Source of the DNA: JACCZX01 sp963786295
GTDB lineage: Bacteria > Pseudomonadota > Gammaproteobacteria > Burkholderiales > Burkholderiaceae_F
Reading direction: 5' to 3'
DNA: 64,000 nucleotides
NCBI GenBank assembly: GCA_963786295.1
Contig: CAWAYV010000027.1
Coordinates: 304,236 to 368,235, forward strand
Numbering within the stretch: the first letter of the stretch is position 1; each line of letters starts with the position of its first letter. Of the stretch, positions 55,008 through 62,230 are shown piece by piece. The notes under the pieces are model-generated. The model was not told the origin of the DNA, made no database searches, and saw nothing but the letters and a program-made list of their open reading frames with translations. The position numbers and the translations under genes are program-made.

Positions 55008-56176
55008 AGATCCACGAATATCAAGGCAAGGAAATCTTTCGCCGTTTCGGGATGCCGGTGCCGCGCGGCATGGCCGTGTTCAGCGTCGAAGAAGCGGTGG
55101 ATGCTGCACGCGATCTGGGCGGGCCAGTGTGGGTCGTCAAAGCGCAGATTCATGCCGGCGGCCGCGGCAAGGGAGGCGGTGTCAAGCTCGCGCGCTCGAT
55201 CGAAGAAGTCCGCGCACGCGCCTCAGAAATTCTCGGCATGCAGCTGGTCACGCATCAGACCGGACCGGCCGGTCAGAAAGTCCGCCGGCTGCTGATCGAA
55301 GAGGGCGCTGACATCAAGAAGGAGTTCTACGTCGGCATGGTCGTCGACCGCGCGACCCAGCAAGTCACGTTGATTGCAAGCTCGGAGGGCGGGGTCAACA
55401 TCGAGGAAGTGGCCGCGAATACGCCGGAGAAGATTCACAAAGTGCACATCGAGCAGTCGCTCGGATTGAGCGACCGCGATGCCGACGACATCTCAATCAA
55501 GATCGGCATACCGCCCGCTAGCGTTCCCGCCGCGCGCGCAATTTTCCAGGCGCTCTACAAAGCGTTCTGGGAAACCGACGCGTCATTGGCGGAAATCAAT
55601 CCTCTGATCCTGACCGGCAACGGCCAGCTGATCGTGCTCGATTCGAAGATGAACTTCGATTCGAATGCGCTGTTCCGGCACCCGGACATCGTGGCATTGC
55701 GCGACCTGGACGAGGAAGATCCGGTCGAAATCGAAGCATCCAAGTTTGATCTGTCGTACATACAACTTGACGGCAACATCGGCTGTCTGGTCAACGGTGC
55801 CGGTCTTGCGATGGCAACGATGGACGCAATCAAGCTTTTTGGCGGCGAGCCCGCCAATTTTCTCGATGTCGGCGGCGGCGCGACGCCGCAGAAAGTGACC
55901 GAGGCGTTCAAGCTGATGCTTCGCAACCCGAACTTGAGAGCAATCCTGGTCAATATCTTCGGCGGCATCATGCGTTGCGACGTTATCGCTGAGGGTGTCA
56001 TCGCCGCGTCGCGCGCGCTGCAGCTCAAAGTTCCGCTGGTCGTGCGCATGAAGGGCACCAACGAGCAACTGGGCAAGAAAATGCTCGCGGAGTCCGGATT
56101 GCCAATCATCTCGGCTGACACGATGGCGGAAGCCGCACAAAAGGTAGTGGCCGCGGCGGCAGGTCAGAAGCAATGA
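55004..56176 (+). CDS. sucC: Succinyl-CoA synthetase, beta subunit
   Basis: TCA-cycle enzyme subunit of 390 residues with an ATP-grasp nucleotide-binding domain. MKIHEYQGKEIFRRFGMPVPRG, VVKAQIHAGGRGKGGGVKLA, LAEINPLILTGNGQLIVLDSKMNFD and the C-terminal FLDVGGGATPQKVTEAF and NIFGGIMRCDVIAEGV are conserved. Length and motifs are normal. Overlaps sucD by 4 bp. Confidence 0.98.
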   Translation: MKIHEYQGKEIFRRFGMPVPRGMAVFSVEEAVDAARDLGGPVWVVKAQIHAGGRGKGGGVKLARSIEEVRARASEILGMQLVTHQTGPAGQKVRRLLIEEGADIKKEFYVGMVVDRATQQVTLIASSEGGVNIEEVAANTPEKIHKVHIEQSLGLSDRDADDISIKIGIPPASVPAARAIFQALYKAFWETDASLAEINPLILTGNGQLIVLDSKMNFDSNALFRHPDIVALRDLDEEDPVEIEASKFDLSYIQLDGNIGCLVNGAGLAMATMDAIKLFGGEPANFLDVGGGATPQKVTEAFKLMLRNPNLRAILVNIFGGIMRCDVIAEGVIAASRALQLKVPLVVRMKGTNEQLGKKMLAESGLPIISADTMAEAAQKVVAAAAGQKQ

Positions 56177-57057
56177 GCATCCTGATCGACAAAAACACGC
56201 GCGTCGTCACGCAAGGCATCACTGGCAAGACCGGCCAATTTCACACGCGAGTGTGCCGTGAATATGCAAACGGCAGCGCGTGCTTCGTTGCGGGCGTCAA
56301 TCCAAAGCGGGCCGGCGAAAATTTCGAGGGTGTTCCGATCTTCGGCACCGTCATGGAAGCGAAGCAGCAGACCGGCGCCAACGTTTCGGTGATCTACGTT
56401 CCACCGGCGGGCGCTGCGGACGCGATCTGGGAAGCGGTCGACGCCGATCTCGACCTCGTTATCTGCATCACCGAAGGCATTCCCGTGCGCGATATGGTCG
56501 TAGTGCGCGATCAGATGCGTAAGCACGCCAAACGCGCGCTGCTGCTTGGTCCGAATTGCCCGGGCACGATCACGCCCGACGAATTGAAGATCGGCATCAT
56601 GCCGGGCCACATTCACCGCAAGGGCCGTATCGGCGTCGTCTCGCGTTCCGGCACCCTGACGTACGAGGCAGTGGGACAACTGACCGAGCTGGGACTGGGG
56701 CAGTCGAGCGCTGTTGGGATCGGAGGTGATCCAGTCAATGGCCTGAAGCACATCGACGTACTGAAGCTCTTCAACGAAGACGATGAAACCGATGCGGTCG
56801 TGATGATCGGCGAGATCGGCGGCAACGACGAAGAAGTGGCGGCGTTCTGGGTTCGCGATCACATGAGAAAGCCGGTGGTGGGATTCATTGCTGGCGTGAC
56901 CGCGCCGCCCGGCAAACGAATGGGTCACGCCGGCGCGATCATCTCGGGCGGCATGGGCACGGCGCAGCAAAAACTGGAAACGTTGGAACAATGCGGAATC
57001 CGCACGACAAAGAATCCGTCAGAGATCGGCAAGTTGCTGCAAAGCGTGTTGACTTGA
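56173..57057 (+). CDS. sucD: Succinyl-CoA synthetase, alpha subunit
   Basis: Catalytic CoA-ligase subunit of 294 residues. VVTQGITGKTGQFHTR (CoA/Rossmann site), LLGPNCPGTITPDELKIGIMPGHIH, RIGVVSRSGTLTYEAVGQLT, and the phosphohistidine region GKRMGHAGAIISGGMGTAQQKLE are present. ATGA overlap with sucC; intact frame. Confidence 0.98.
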   Translation: MSILIDKNTRVVTQGITGKTGQFHTRVCREYANGSACFVAGVNPKRAGENFEGVPIFGTVMEAKQQTGANVSVIYVPPAGAADAIWEAVDADLDLVICITEGIPVRDMVVVRDQMRKHAKRALLLGPNCPGTITPDELKIGIMPGHIHRKGRIGVVSRSGTLTYEAVGQLTELGLGQSSAVGIGGDPVNGLKHIDVLKLFNEDDETDAVVMIGEIGGNDEEVAAFWVRDHMRKPVVGFIAGVTAPPGKRMGHAGAIISGGMGTAQQKLETLEQCGIRTTKNPSEIGKLLQSVLT

Positions 57058-57121
57058 GGTGGCGCATGAAAATTGCGCCATGACCCGCGTTTAGAGCCTC
57101 TCAAAGACCGGGAGATCGCCT

Positions 57122-57871
57122 ATGGAATGGCTGTCGGATCCGCAGGCATGGATTGCGCTCTTCACACTCACGGCGCTGGAAATCGTCCTCGGAGTCGACA
57201 ACATCATCTTCATTACGATCTTGGTCGGTCGACTGCCTGAAGCGCAGCGGCAGCGGGCGCGAGTGCTCGGGCTCGGATTTGCGATGTTCACGCGCATTGC
57301 GCTCCTGCTGTCGCTGGCGTGGATGATGACGCTCACCGAACCACTGTTTTCCGTCCCGGTACTGGGCAAGGAGATCGCCGGTCGCGATCTGATACTGATC
57401 GGCGGCGGGCTTTTCCTCCTGTGGAAGAGCGTCCACGAGATACACAACTCGCTCGAAGGAGAGGCGGACGAACACGCGACCGCCGCCGTGCGCGCGAGCT
57501 TCGCCGCTGTCATCATCCAGATTGCGATCATAGACATCGTGTTCTCGCTCGATTCCGTCATCACCGCGGTCGGCATGGTCGATCAGGTTCCGATCATGGT
57601 GCTCGCTATCGTCATCGCGGTCGTGGTCATGATGTTCGCGGCGAAGCCGATCGGCGAGTTCGTCGACCGCCACCCCACGGTGAAGATGCTCGCGCTGAGT
57701 TTTCTGGTTCTGGTCGGTATGGCGCTGGTCGCCGAAGGCTGGGACTACCACATACCGAGGGGCTATATCTACTTCGCGATGGCGTTCTCGGTCGGCGTCG
57801 AGATGCTCAACATCCGCGTACGCGCGCGCCGGCAGGACGCGATCAAGCTGCGCAAATACCCACCCCGCTGA
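57122..57871 (+). CDS. TerC family integral membrane protein
   Basis: Multi-pass membrane protein of 249 residues. TALEIVLGVDNIIFITILVGRLP and IIQIAIIDIVFSLDSVITAVGMVDQVPIM contain the paired acidic Asp motifs (GVDN, SLDS) of TerC, a family tied to manganese or metal export and tellurite resistance. It is 64 bp after sucD. The upstream gap is too short for the yybP-ykoY manganese riboswitch that precedes some TerC genes. Confidence 0.95.
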   Translation: MEWLSDPQAWIALFTLTALEIVLGVDNIIFITILVGRLPEAQRQRARVLGLGFAMFTRIALLLSLAWMMTLTEPLFSVPVLGKEIAGRDLILIGGGLFLLWKSVHEIHNSLEGEADEHATAAVRASFAAVIIQIAIIDIVFSLDSVITAVGMVDQVPIMVLAIVIAVVVMMFAAKPIGEFVDRHPTVKMLALSFLVLVGMALVAEGWDYHIPRGYIYFAMAFSVGVEMLNIRVRARRQDAIKLRKYPPR

Positions 57872-57919
57872 ACCGGCCAAGGGGGCCGCAGAATTCGCTA
57901 GAAGAACAAAAGGAAATCC

Positions 57920-59233
57920 ATGGAACCGATGCAATGGCTGACGCTGATCGTGTTTGGTCTGACGATCCTCGTCGTGATCACGAATGTCATCGACAGCACG
58001 CTCGCCGCTCTGCTCGGTGTCGCGCTGATGTGCTGGCTCGGCATCATGACCGAGAAGGACGCGTTCAACTACGTCGACTGGAACGTGATGGCGATCCTGG
58101 TCGGCATCTGGATCATCGCCGGCTACTTCGGCAAGACCGGCGTGCCGAGCTGGCTTTCGATACAGGCGCTGAAGCTCTCGGGCGGGCGTCCGGGCCTGCT
58201 GGTCATCATCCTGACGTTCCTCGCGGGCTTTATCTCGATGTTCGTCGACAACGTGGTGACCATCCTGATGATGGCGCCGGTGGCGCTGCCGCTGACGCGG
58301 GCGCTCAAGCTACCTTCAGTGCCGGTGATCTTGATGATCGGCTTCGGCGCGAATTTCATGGGCACGGCGCTGATCATCGGCGACCTGCCGCCGCAGATGT
58401 TGCACAGCGTGGCCGGCGCTGAATTCTTCGACTTCATCTGGCAATACGGCCGTCCTTCGTCGTTTCCGATCCTGATGACGACGTTCCTGATCACGCTGAC
58501 TGCGATGTGGTACTACGGTTTTCGCGGGCACAAGCGCGTGACCGACATGAGCACGCTTGGCGTCGAGGCGCGCATCGAAAACCCGCTGTTCGCCACCGTG
58601 GTCGTCGGTTGGTTTCTCGGCACCGTGATCGCCATGTCGATGCGCGAGCACATCGGTGTGCAGCTCGGTTTCATCGCCCTTACCGGTGCGGTGTCGCTCG
58701 TCCTGGTGCTGGCGCTGCTGGGTGATCGCGTCAAGGCGCCGAACTTCGAGCACGCCCTGCAAGAGCTCGACTGGCGCGCGATCTTTTTCTATATCGCGCT
58801 TTTCGCGCTCGTCGGCGGGCTCGAGAAGAGCCACATTCTGGACAAGCTTGCTGATGCCCTGAGGCCGATCTTTGCCCAGAACTATGCGCTGGGCGCGACG
58901 TTGCTCTACTGGGTCACCGTGCCGATCGTCGGTCTCGTCGAGCACGACGCCTACATCCTCACCTTCCTCTACACGATCAAGGACTTGGCGCAGAGTGGAA
59001 TCGAACCTTGGCCGTTGTATTGGATGCTGCTGTGGTCCGGTACGCTAGGCAGCAACCTCACCGTCGCCGGTGCGCCGGCACTGTACGTGGCGCTGACGCT
59101 CGGAGAGAAAGAAGAAGGCCGCAAAGTCTCGTTGCGGGAGTTTCTTGCCTGGAGCATACCGTTCACACTGGTCGCGGCCGTTGTCTGCTATGTCTTGGGC
59201 ATGCTGATCTGGGTGCTCCCTTACACGAACTGA
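57920..59233 (+). CDS. SLC13/ArsB-type anion permease
   Basis: Membrane transporter of 437 residues with about eleven hydrophobic segments. DWNVMAILVGIWIIAGYFGKTG, FLAGFISMFVDNVVTILMMAPVALPL (first NV-containing hairpin) and LLWSGTLGSNLTVAGAPALYVALTLGE (second, GSNLT) are the ion-transporter superfamily marks shared by ArsB, CitM and divalent-anion carriers. Substrate undetermined: arsenite, a carboxylate or sodium/proton exchange are all possible. AGGAAA precedes the ATG. Confidence 0.88.
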   Translation: MEPMQWLTLIVFGLTILVVITNVIDSTLAALLGVALMCWLGIMTEKDAFNYVDWNVMAILVGIWIIAGYFGKTGVPSWLSIQALKLSGGRPGLLVIILTFLAGFISMFVDNVVTILMMAPVALPLTRALKLPSVPVILMIGFGANFMGTALIIGDLPPQMLHSVAGAEFFDFIWQYGRPSSFPILMTTFLITLTAMWYYGFRGHKRVTDMSTLGVEARIENPLFATVVVGWFLGTVIAMSMREHIGVQLGFIALTGAVSLVLVLALLGDRVKAPNFEHALQELDWRAIFFYIALFALVGGLEKSHILDKLADALRPIFAQNYALGATLLYWVTVPIVGLVEHDAYILTFLYTIKDLAQSGIEPWPLYWMLLWSGTLGSNLTVAGAPALYVALTLGEKEEGRKVSLREFLAWSIPFTLVAAVVCYVLGMLIWVLPYTN

Positions 59234-59244
59234 AATCGAACGTC

Positions 59245-59646
59245 ATGTACAAAAACATCCTGATTCCCACAGACGGGTCACCGCTCTCGCGCAAGGCGGC
59301 CGCGAATGGCACGAAGCTCGCCAACCTCGTAGGCGCCAAAGTGACTGGCTTCTACGCTGCTCCGCCGGCGACACCGCTCGAGCACGCCCGTGACATCGAG
59401 GAAGCGGCAGCTGAGTATCTGTCGGTGATCGACGAGGCGGCGAAGGCGGCTGGCGTGCCCTGCGAAACGGTGAGTGTGACTAACGATTTTCCCGCCGATG
59501 CCATTATTGCGGCGGCAAAGAAGCATGGATGCGACTTAATTTTCATTGCATCGCACGGCCGCCACGGTTTCAGGGACTCGATGCTCGGCACCCAGACCCA
59601 GAAGGTGCTCGCGCAGTCCCCTGTCCCGGTTCTGGTGGACCGCTAG
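59245..59646 (+). CDS. Universal stress protein (UspA family)
   Basis: Single-domain UspA protein of 133 residues. MYKNILIPTDGSPLSRKAAANG starts the fold; the nucleotide motif is IASHGRHGFRDSMLGTQTQKVLAQSPVPVLV (G-x2-G-x9-GSxT-like). It follows the permease by 11 bp and precedes the phosphatase by 6 bp, so it is probably co-transcribed with both. Confidence 0.93.
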   Translation: MYKNILIPTDGSPLSRKAAANGTKLANLVGAKVTGFYAAPPATPLEHARDIEEAAAEYLSVIDEAAKAAGVPCETVSVTNDFPADAIIAAAKKHGCDLIFIASHGRHGFRDSMLGTQTQKVLAQSPVPVLVDR

Positions 59647-59652
59647 GAAGGC

Positions 59653-60486
59653 ATGAGCTTCTCACTCGACTTCGCGCTGAAAACCCACCCGGGGCTGGTG
59701 CGTCCGTTGAACGAAGACGCGATCGGCGCCGATCCCTCGTGCGGCTTGTTCGTGCTGGCTGACGGGTTGGGCGGCTACAACGCCGGTGAAGTGGCAAGCG
59801 TGATGGCGATCAGCTCGGTGCTGGAACGCCTTACATCCTCCATCGACAAATTCGACGAGGACGACGGTGCCTTCACGCCCGACGAGGCGATCTACGACAC
59901 CGTCACCGACATCAACGCCAGCATCTACAACGCGGCGCTGAACAGCACGGCGTTCGAAGGCATGGCGACCACGCTGGTGATCGGCTGGTTCCTCGGCGGC
60001 CGGCTGTGGGTGGCTCACACCGGAGACTCGCGGCTGTACCGCTATCGCGACTCGATGCTCGAACAGTTGACGCGCGACCACTCGTTTTCGCAGGAGCTGC
60101 TGGACGCAGGCATGGTCACCGAGGAAGAAGCGCGCTCTCTGCCGGCCAAGAATCTGGTCACGCGCGCGCTCGGTGCCGGTGCGGACATCGAGCCCGAGAT
60201 CCACAACGTCGACGTGCTGGCCGGCGACATCATTCTGCTGTGCTCGGACGGCTTGACCGAAATGGTCGGCAGCTATGAAATCGAGGGGCTGCTGTCGATC
60301 AACGAGGAAGATATGCACGAAACCGCACGACGGCTGGTCGATCTGGCCAACGAATCGGGCGGTCGCGACAATATCTCTGTGATCGTGGTTCGAGTATCGT
60401 CCGTGGGAGAAATGCAGGTGTCTGCGGCGGCGGCGATCGAAGTCACCGAGGGCGAGCTGGTCAATGGCGAGCTCGTGCCGGCCTAG
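59653..60486 (+). CDS. PP2C-type protein Ser/Thr phosphatase
   Basis: Stp1/PrpC-like metal-dependent phosphatase of 277 residues. RPLNEDAIGA (motif 1), LFVLADGLGGYNAGEVAS (motif 2), WVAHTGDSRLYRYRDSMLEQLTRDHS, and ILLCSDGLTEMV plus SGGRDNISVIVV supply all metal-binding Asp residues. The last 25 residues are an acidic/hydrophobic extension. The next gene encodes an FHA phosphothreonine-binding protein, but no Ser/Thr kinase is in the window. Confidence 0.94.
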   Translation: MSFSLDFALKTHPGLVRPLNEDAIGADPSCGLFVLADGLGGYNAGEVASVMAISSVLERLTSSIDKFDEDDGAFTPDEAIYDTVTDINASIYNAALNSTAFEGMATTLVIGWFLGGRLWVAHTGDSRLYRYRDSMLEQLTRDHSFSQELLDAGMVTEEEARSLPAKNLVTRALGAGADIEPEIHNVDVLAGDIILLCSDGLTEMVGSYEIEGLLSINEEDMHETARRLVDLANESGGRDNISVIVVRVSSVGEMQVSAAAAIEVTEGELVNGELVPA

Positions 60487-60584
60487 TGCTCCCGCGTATC
60501 GTCAAAGTAAGCCGTTGATTGGCAACCTTTTTGCACGCTGGCAGAATTGAGCGAGAGAAGAAAATGATGGCCGAGGGAGAATCT

Positions 60585-61277
60585 ATGCCTAGGCTGGTCC
60601 TGAGTCTGGACGGCGTCGTGCTGCGTGAAGTGGGTCTCGCCAAGGACCGCACGACGATCGGCCGCCGCTCGCACAACGATATTGTCATCGACAACCTCGC
60701 CGTCAGCGGCGAGCATTCGGTCATCTACACCTCGGCCGGCGACGTCTACCTCGAAGATCTGGGCTCGACCAACGGCACGACCGTCAATGGGCAGCCGATC
60801 AAGAAGCACCTGCTGCAGAGCGGAGACACGCTCGAGATCGGCAAGTACCGGCTGAAGTTCCTGGCCGACGGTGCCACCGGCACCGAAGGCGAAGTCGATA
60901 TCGATACGTCGCAGCCGCTGCGCCGCGAGTTTTACGGGCCGGGCCCGGCGACGATTCAGATTCGCCAGCCGGGCGCGAATGGTGAAGATGGGCCACCCGC
61001 GGCAGCGATCAAGATTCTGACGGGCGCCAACGAAGGGCGCGAACTGCAACTCGTAAAGGCGCTGACGACGATCGGTCGTCCCGGCCATCAAGTCGCGGTT
61101 ATCACGCGTCGGCCGACCGGTTACTTCATCGCGCACGTCGAAGGCGAGATGTTTCCCAGCGTCAACGGCGTCAACCTCGGCTCCGCCGCGCATCCGCTGA
61201 AGAACAGCGACGTGATCGAACTCGCCGGCGTGCGCATGGAGTTCGTCAACGCACCCGCAGTTCAAGCCGCCGCCTAA
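60585..61277 (+). CDS. FHA domain protein
   Basis: Protein of 230 residues. The N-terminal FHA domain (about residues 5-95) shows KDRTTIGRRSHNDIVIDNLAVSGEHSVI and LEDLGSTNGTTVNGQPI, the phosphothreonine-binding pattern. The C-terminal half (about 130-225) is a second, divergent FHA-like fold: ALTTIGRPGHQVAVITRR and EGEMFPSVNGVNLG, with SVNG in place of STNG. GAGGGAG before ATG 60585 favours this start over ATG 60564/60567. Probably reads out phosphorylation reversed by the neighbouring phosphatase. Confidence 0.92.
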   Translation: MPRLVLSLDGVVLREVGLAKDRTTIGRRSHNDIVIDNLAVSGEHSVIYTSAGDVYLEDLGSTNGTTVNGQPIKKHLLQSGDTLEIGKYRLKFLADGATGTEGEVDIDTSQPLRREFYGPGPATIQIRQPGANGEDGPPAAAIKILTGANEGRELQLVKALTTIGRPGHQVAVITRRPTGYFIAHVEGEMFPSVNGVNLGSAAHPLKNSDVIELAGVRMEFVNAPAVQAAA

Positions 61278-61418
61278 GGATTAGCGATCGCTCATCCGAC
61301 CGGATGAACCGGTCACGGTGAGGTATGCCGTGACAAAAACCGGCCGCAACATGTGACGATGCGCGTCATGGAAAGCGGGAATTAGCCGCGAAATCCCCTC
61401 CAATTCTCGAAAAACGGC

Positions 61419-61435
61419 CTGGCACAGAACTTGGA
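61419..61435 (+). promoter_or_regulatory. Sigma-54-like promoter for pilA
   Basis: CTGGCACAGAACTTGGA matches the -24/-12 consensus TGGCAC-N5-TTGC except for TTGG at -12. It is 59 bp before the pilA start. Type IV pilin genes are commonly sigma-54 dependent through PilS/PilR. Confidence 0.65.
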
Positions 61436-61493
61436 GTGTATTTGCCAATCGGCATGGGGCCGTATGTTGTCTGACTCCTAGGAGAGCTCTTAA

Positions 61494-61959
61494 ATGAAAC
61501 ATCAAATCGCCCGCGCCCAACGCGGCTTTACGCTGATCGAGTTGATGATCGTGGTTGCGATCATCGGCATCTTGGCGGCCATCGCCATTCCGCAGTGCCA
61601 TCGCGCTGCCTGCTTATCAGGACTACACGATCCGCGCGCGCGTAACGGAAGCTCTGACCCTGGCTTCGTCCGCCAAGGCGACCGTTTCCGAGAACATCTC
61701 CAACAACGGTGGCATTTTGGCGGCGGATAATTGCGTTGGCTATACTAACCTCGCTGCTGCAACGATAAACGTAGCCACGCTAACCTGCACCCCGACATCG
61801 GGTGTCCTCAACATGACGACGACCGTAGCGGCTGGCAGCGTCACCCTTACGTTAACGCCCGCAGCGCCGGGTGCTGGCGGTACACAGATTGCTTGGCGAT
61901 GCGCAGTACCGGCCGCCGCTGATAATCGGCACGTACCTGCCGAGTGTCGTCAGATTTAA
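61494..61959 (+). CDS. pilA: Type IV major pilin (frame broken by a ~19-bp imperfect duplication)
   Basis: Class IVa pilin of about 150 residues. The leader MKHQIARAQRG is followed by the prepilin peptidase site and N-terminal helix GFTLIELMIVVAIIGILAAIAIP with Glu5. The expected continuation AYQDYTIRARVTEALTLASSAKATVSENI is in another frame, because GCCATCGCCATTCCG (61578-61592) is followed by an imperfect copy, GCCATCGCGCTGCCT (61597-61611); the net extra 19 bases shift the frame. Near the C-terminus two Cys (WRCAVPAAADNRHVPAEC) form the D-loop. GGAG precedes the ATG. As it stands the pilin would be truncated at residue 78. Confidence 0.88.
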
Positions 61960-61974
61960 TTAGTTTGCAGTAGA

Positions 61975-62004
61975 AAAGGGAGCCCACGAGGCTCCCTTTT
62001 TTTT
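61975..62004 (+). terminator. Intrinsic terminator after pilA
   Basis: AAAAGGGAGC and GCTCCCTTTT pair around the loop CCACGAG and are followed by four more Ts; a classic terminator 15 bp after the pilA stop. Confidence 0.92.
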
Positions 62005-62230
62005 GGGTCAGAGTTTGGCGGATAAAGCGTCTGCAGTCAGTACGGTCGCGACGACAGCGCGTGCAGGCGCTGACGTAGTCGGCGATGTGCCGATGAGTTC
62101 TACACGTTAGTGGCGCTACATCGCTGCGATTCTAGAGGCACGAGGAAATTTATGATGCAGCGCCCGGGAACCATGCTGGGTAGCGGGACGTCCCGGTGCA
62201 ACGCAGTGCTCCTACCTCTTGGCTGACGGG
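62005..62230. other. Intergenic region after pilA
   Basis: No convincing gene. A short frame starting at ATG 62152, with GAGGAAATTT upstream, encodes 24 residues before a TGA; after that stop the same frame reads SSLAVRVLMAAGIVAGLSVDFA, which is the first hydrophobic segment of the following membrane protein. So the true start of the next gene could be as early as 62152 if that TGA is an error or mutation. Confidence 0.4.

Noticed and set aside
57058..57121. yybP-ykoY manganese riboswitch before terC
   Set aside because: The gap is only 64 bp and shows no matching conserved loops.
57319..58422. 367-aa plus-strand open frame spanning the terC-permease junction
   Set aside because: It overlaps two well-supported membrane protein genes in another frame and has shadow-type Arg/Asp/Gly composition.
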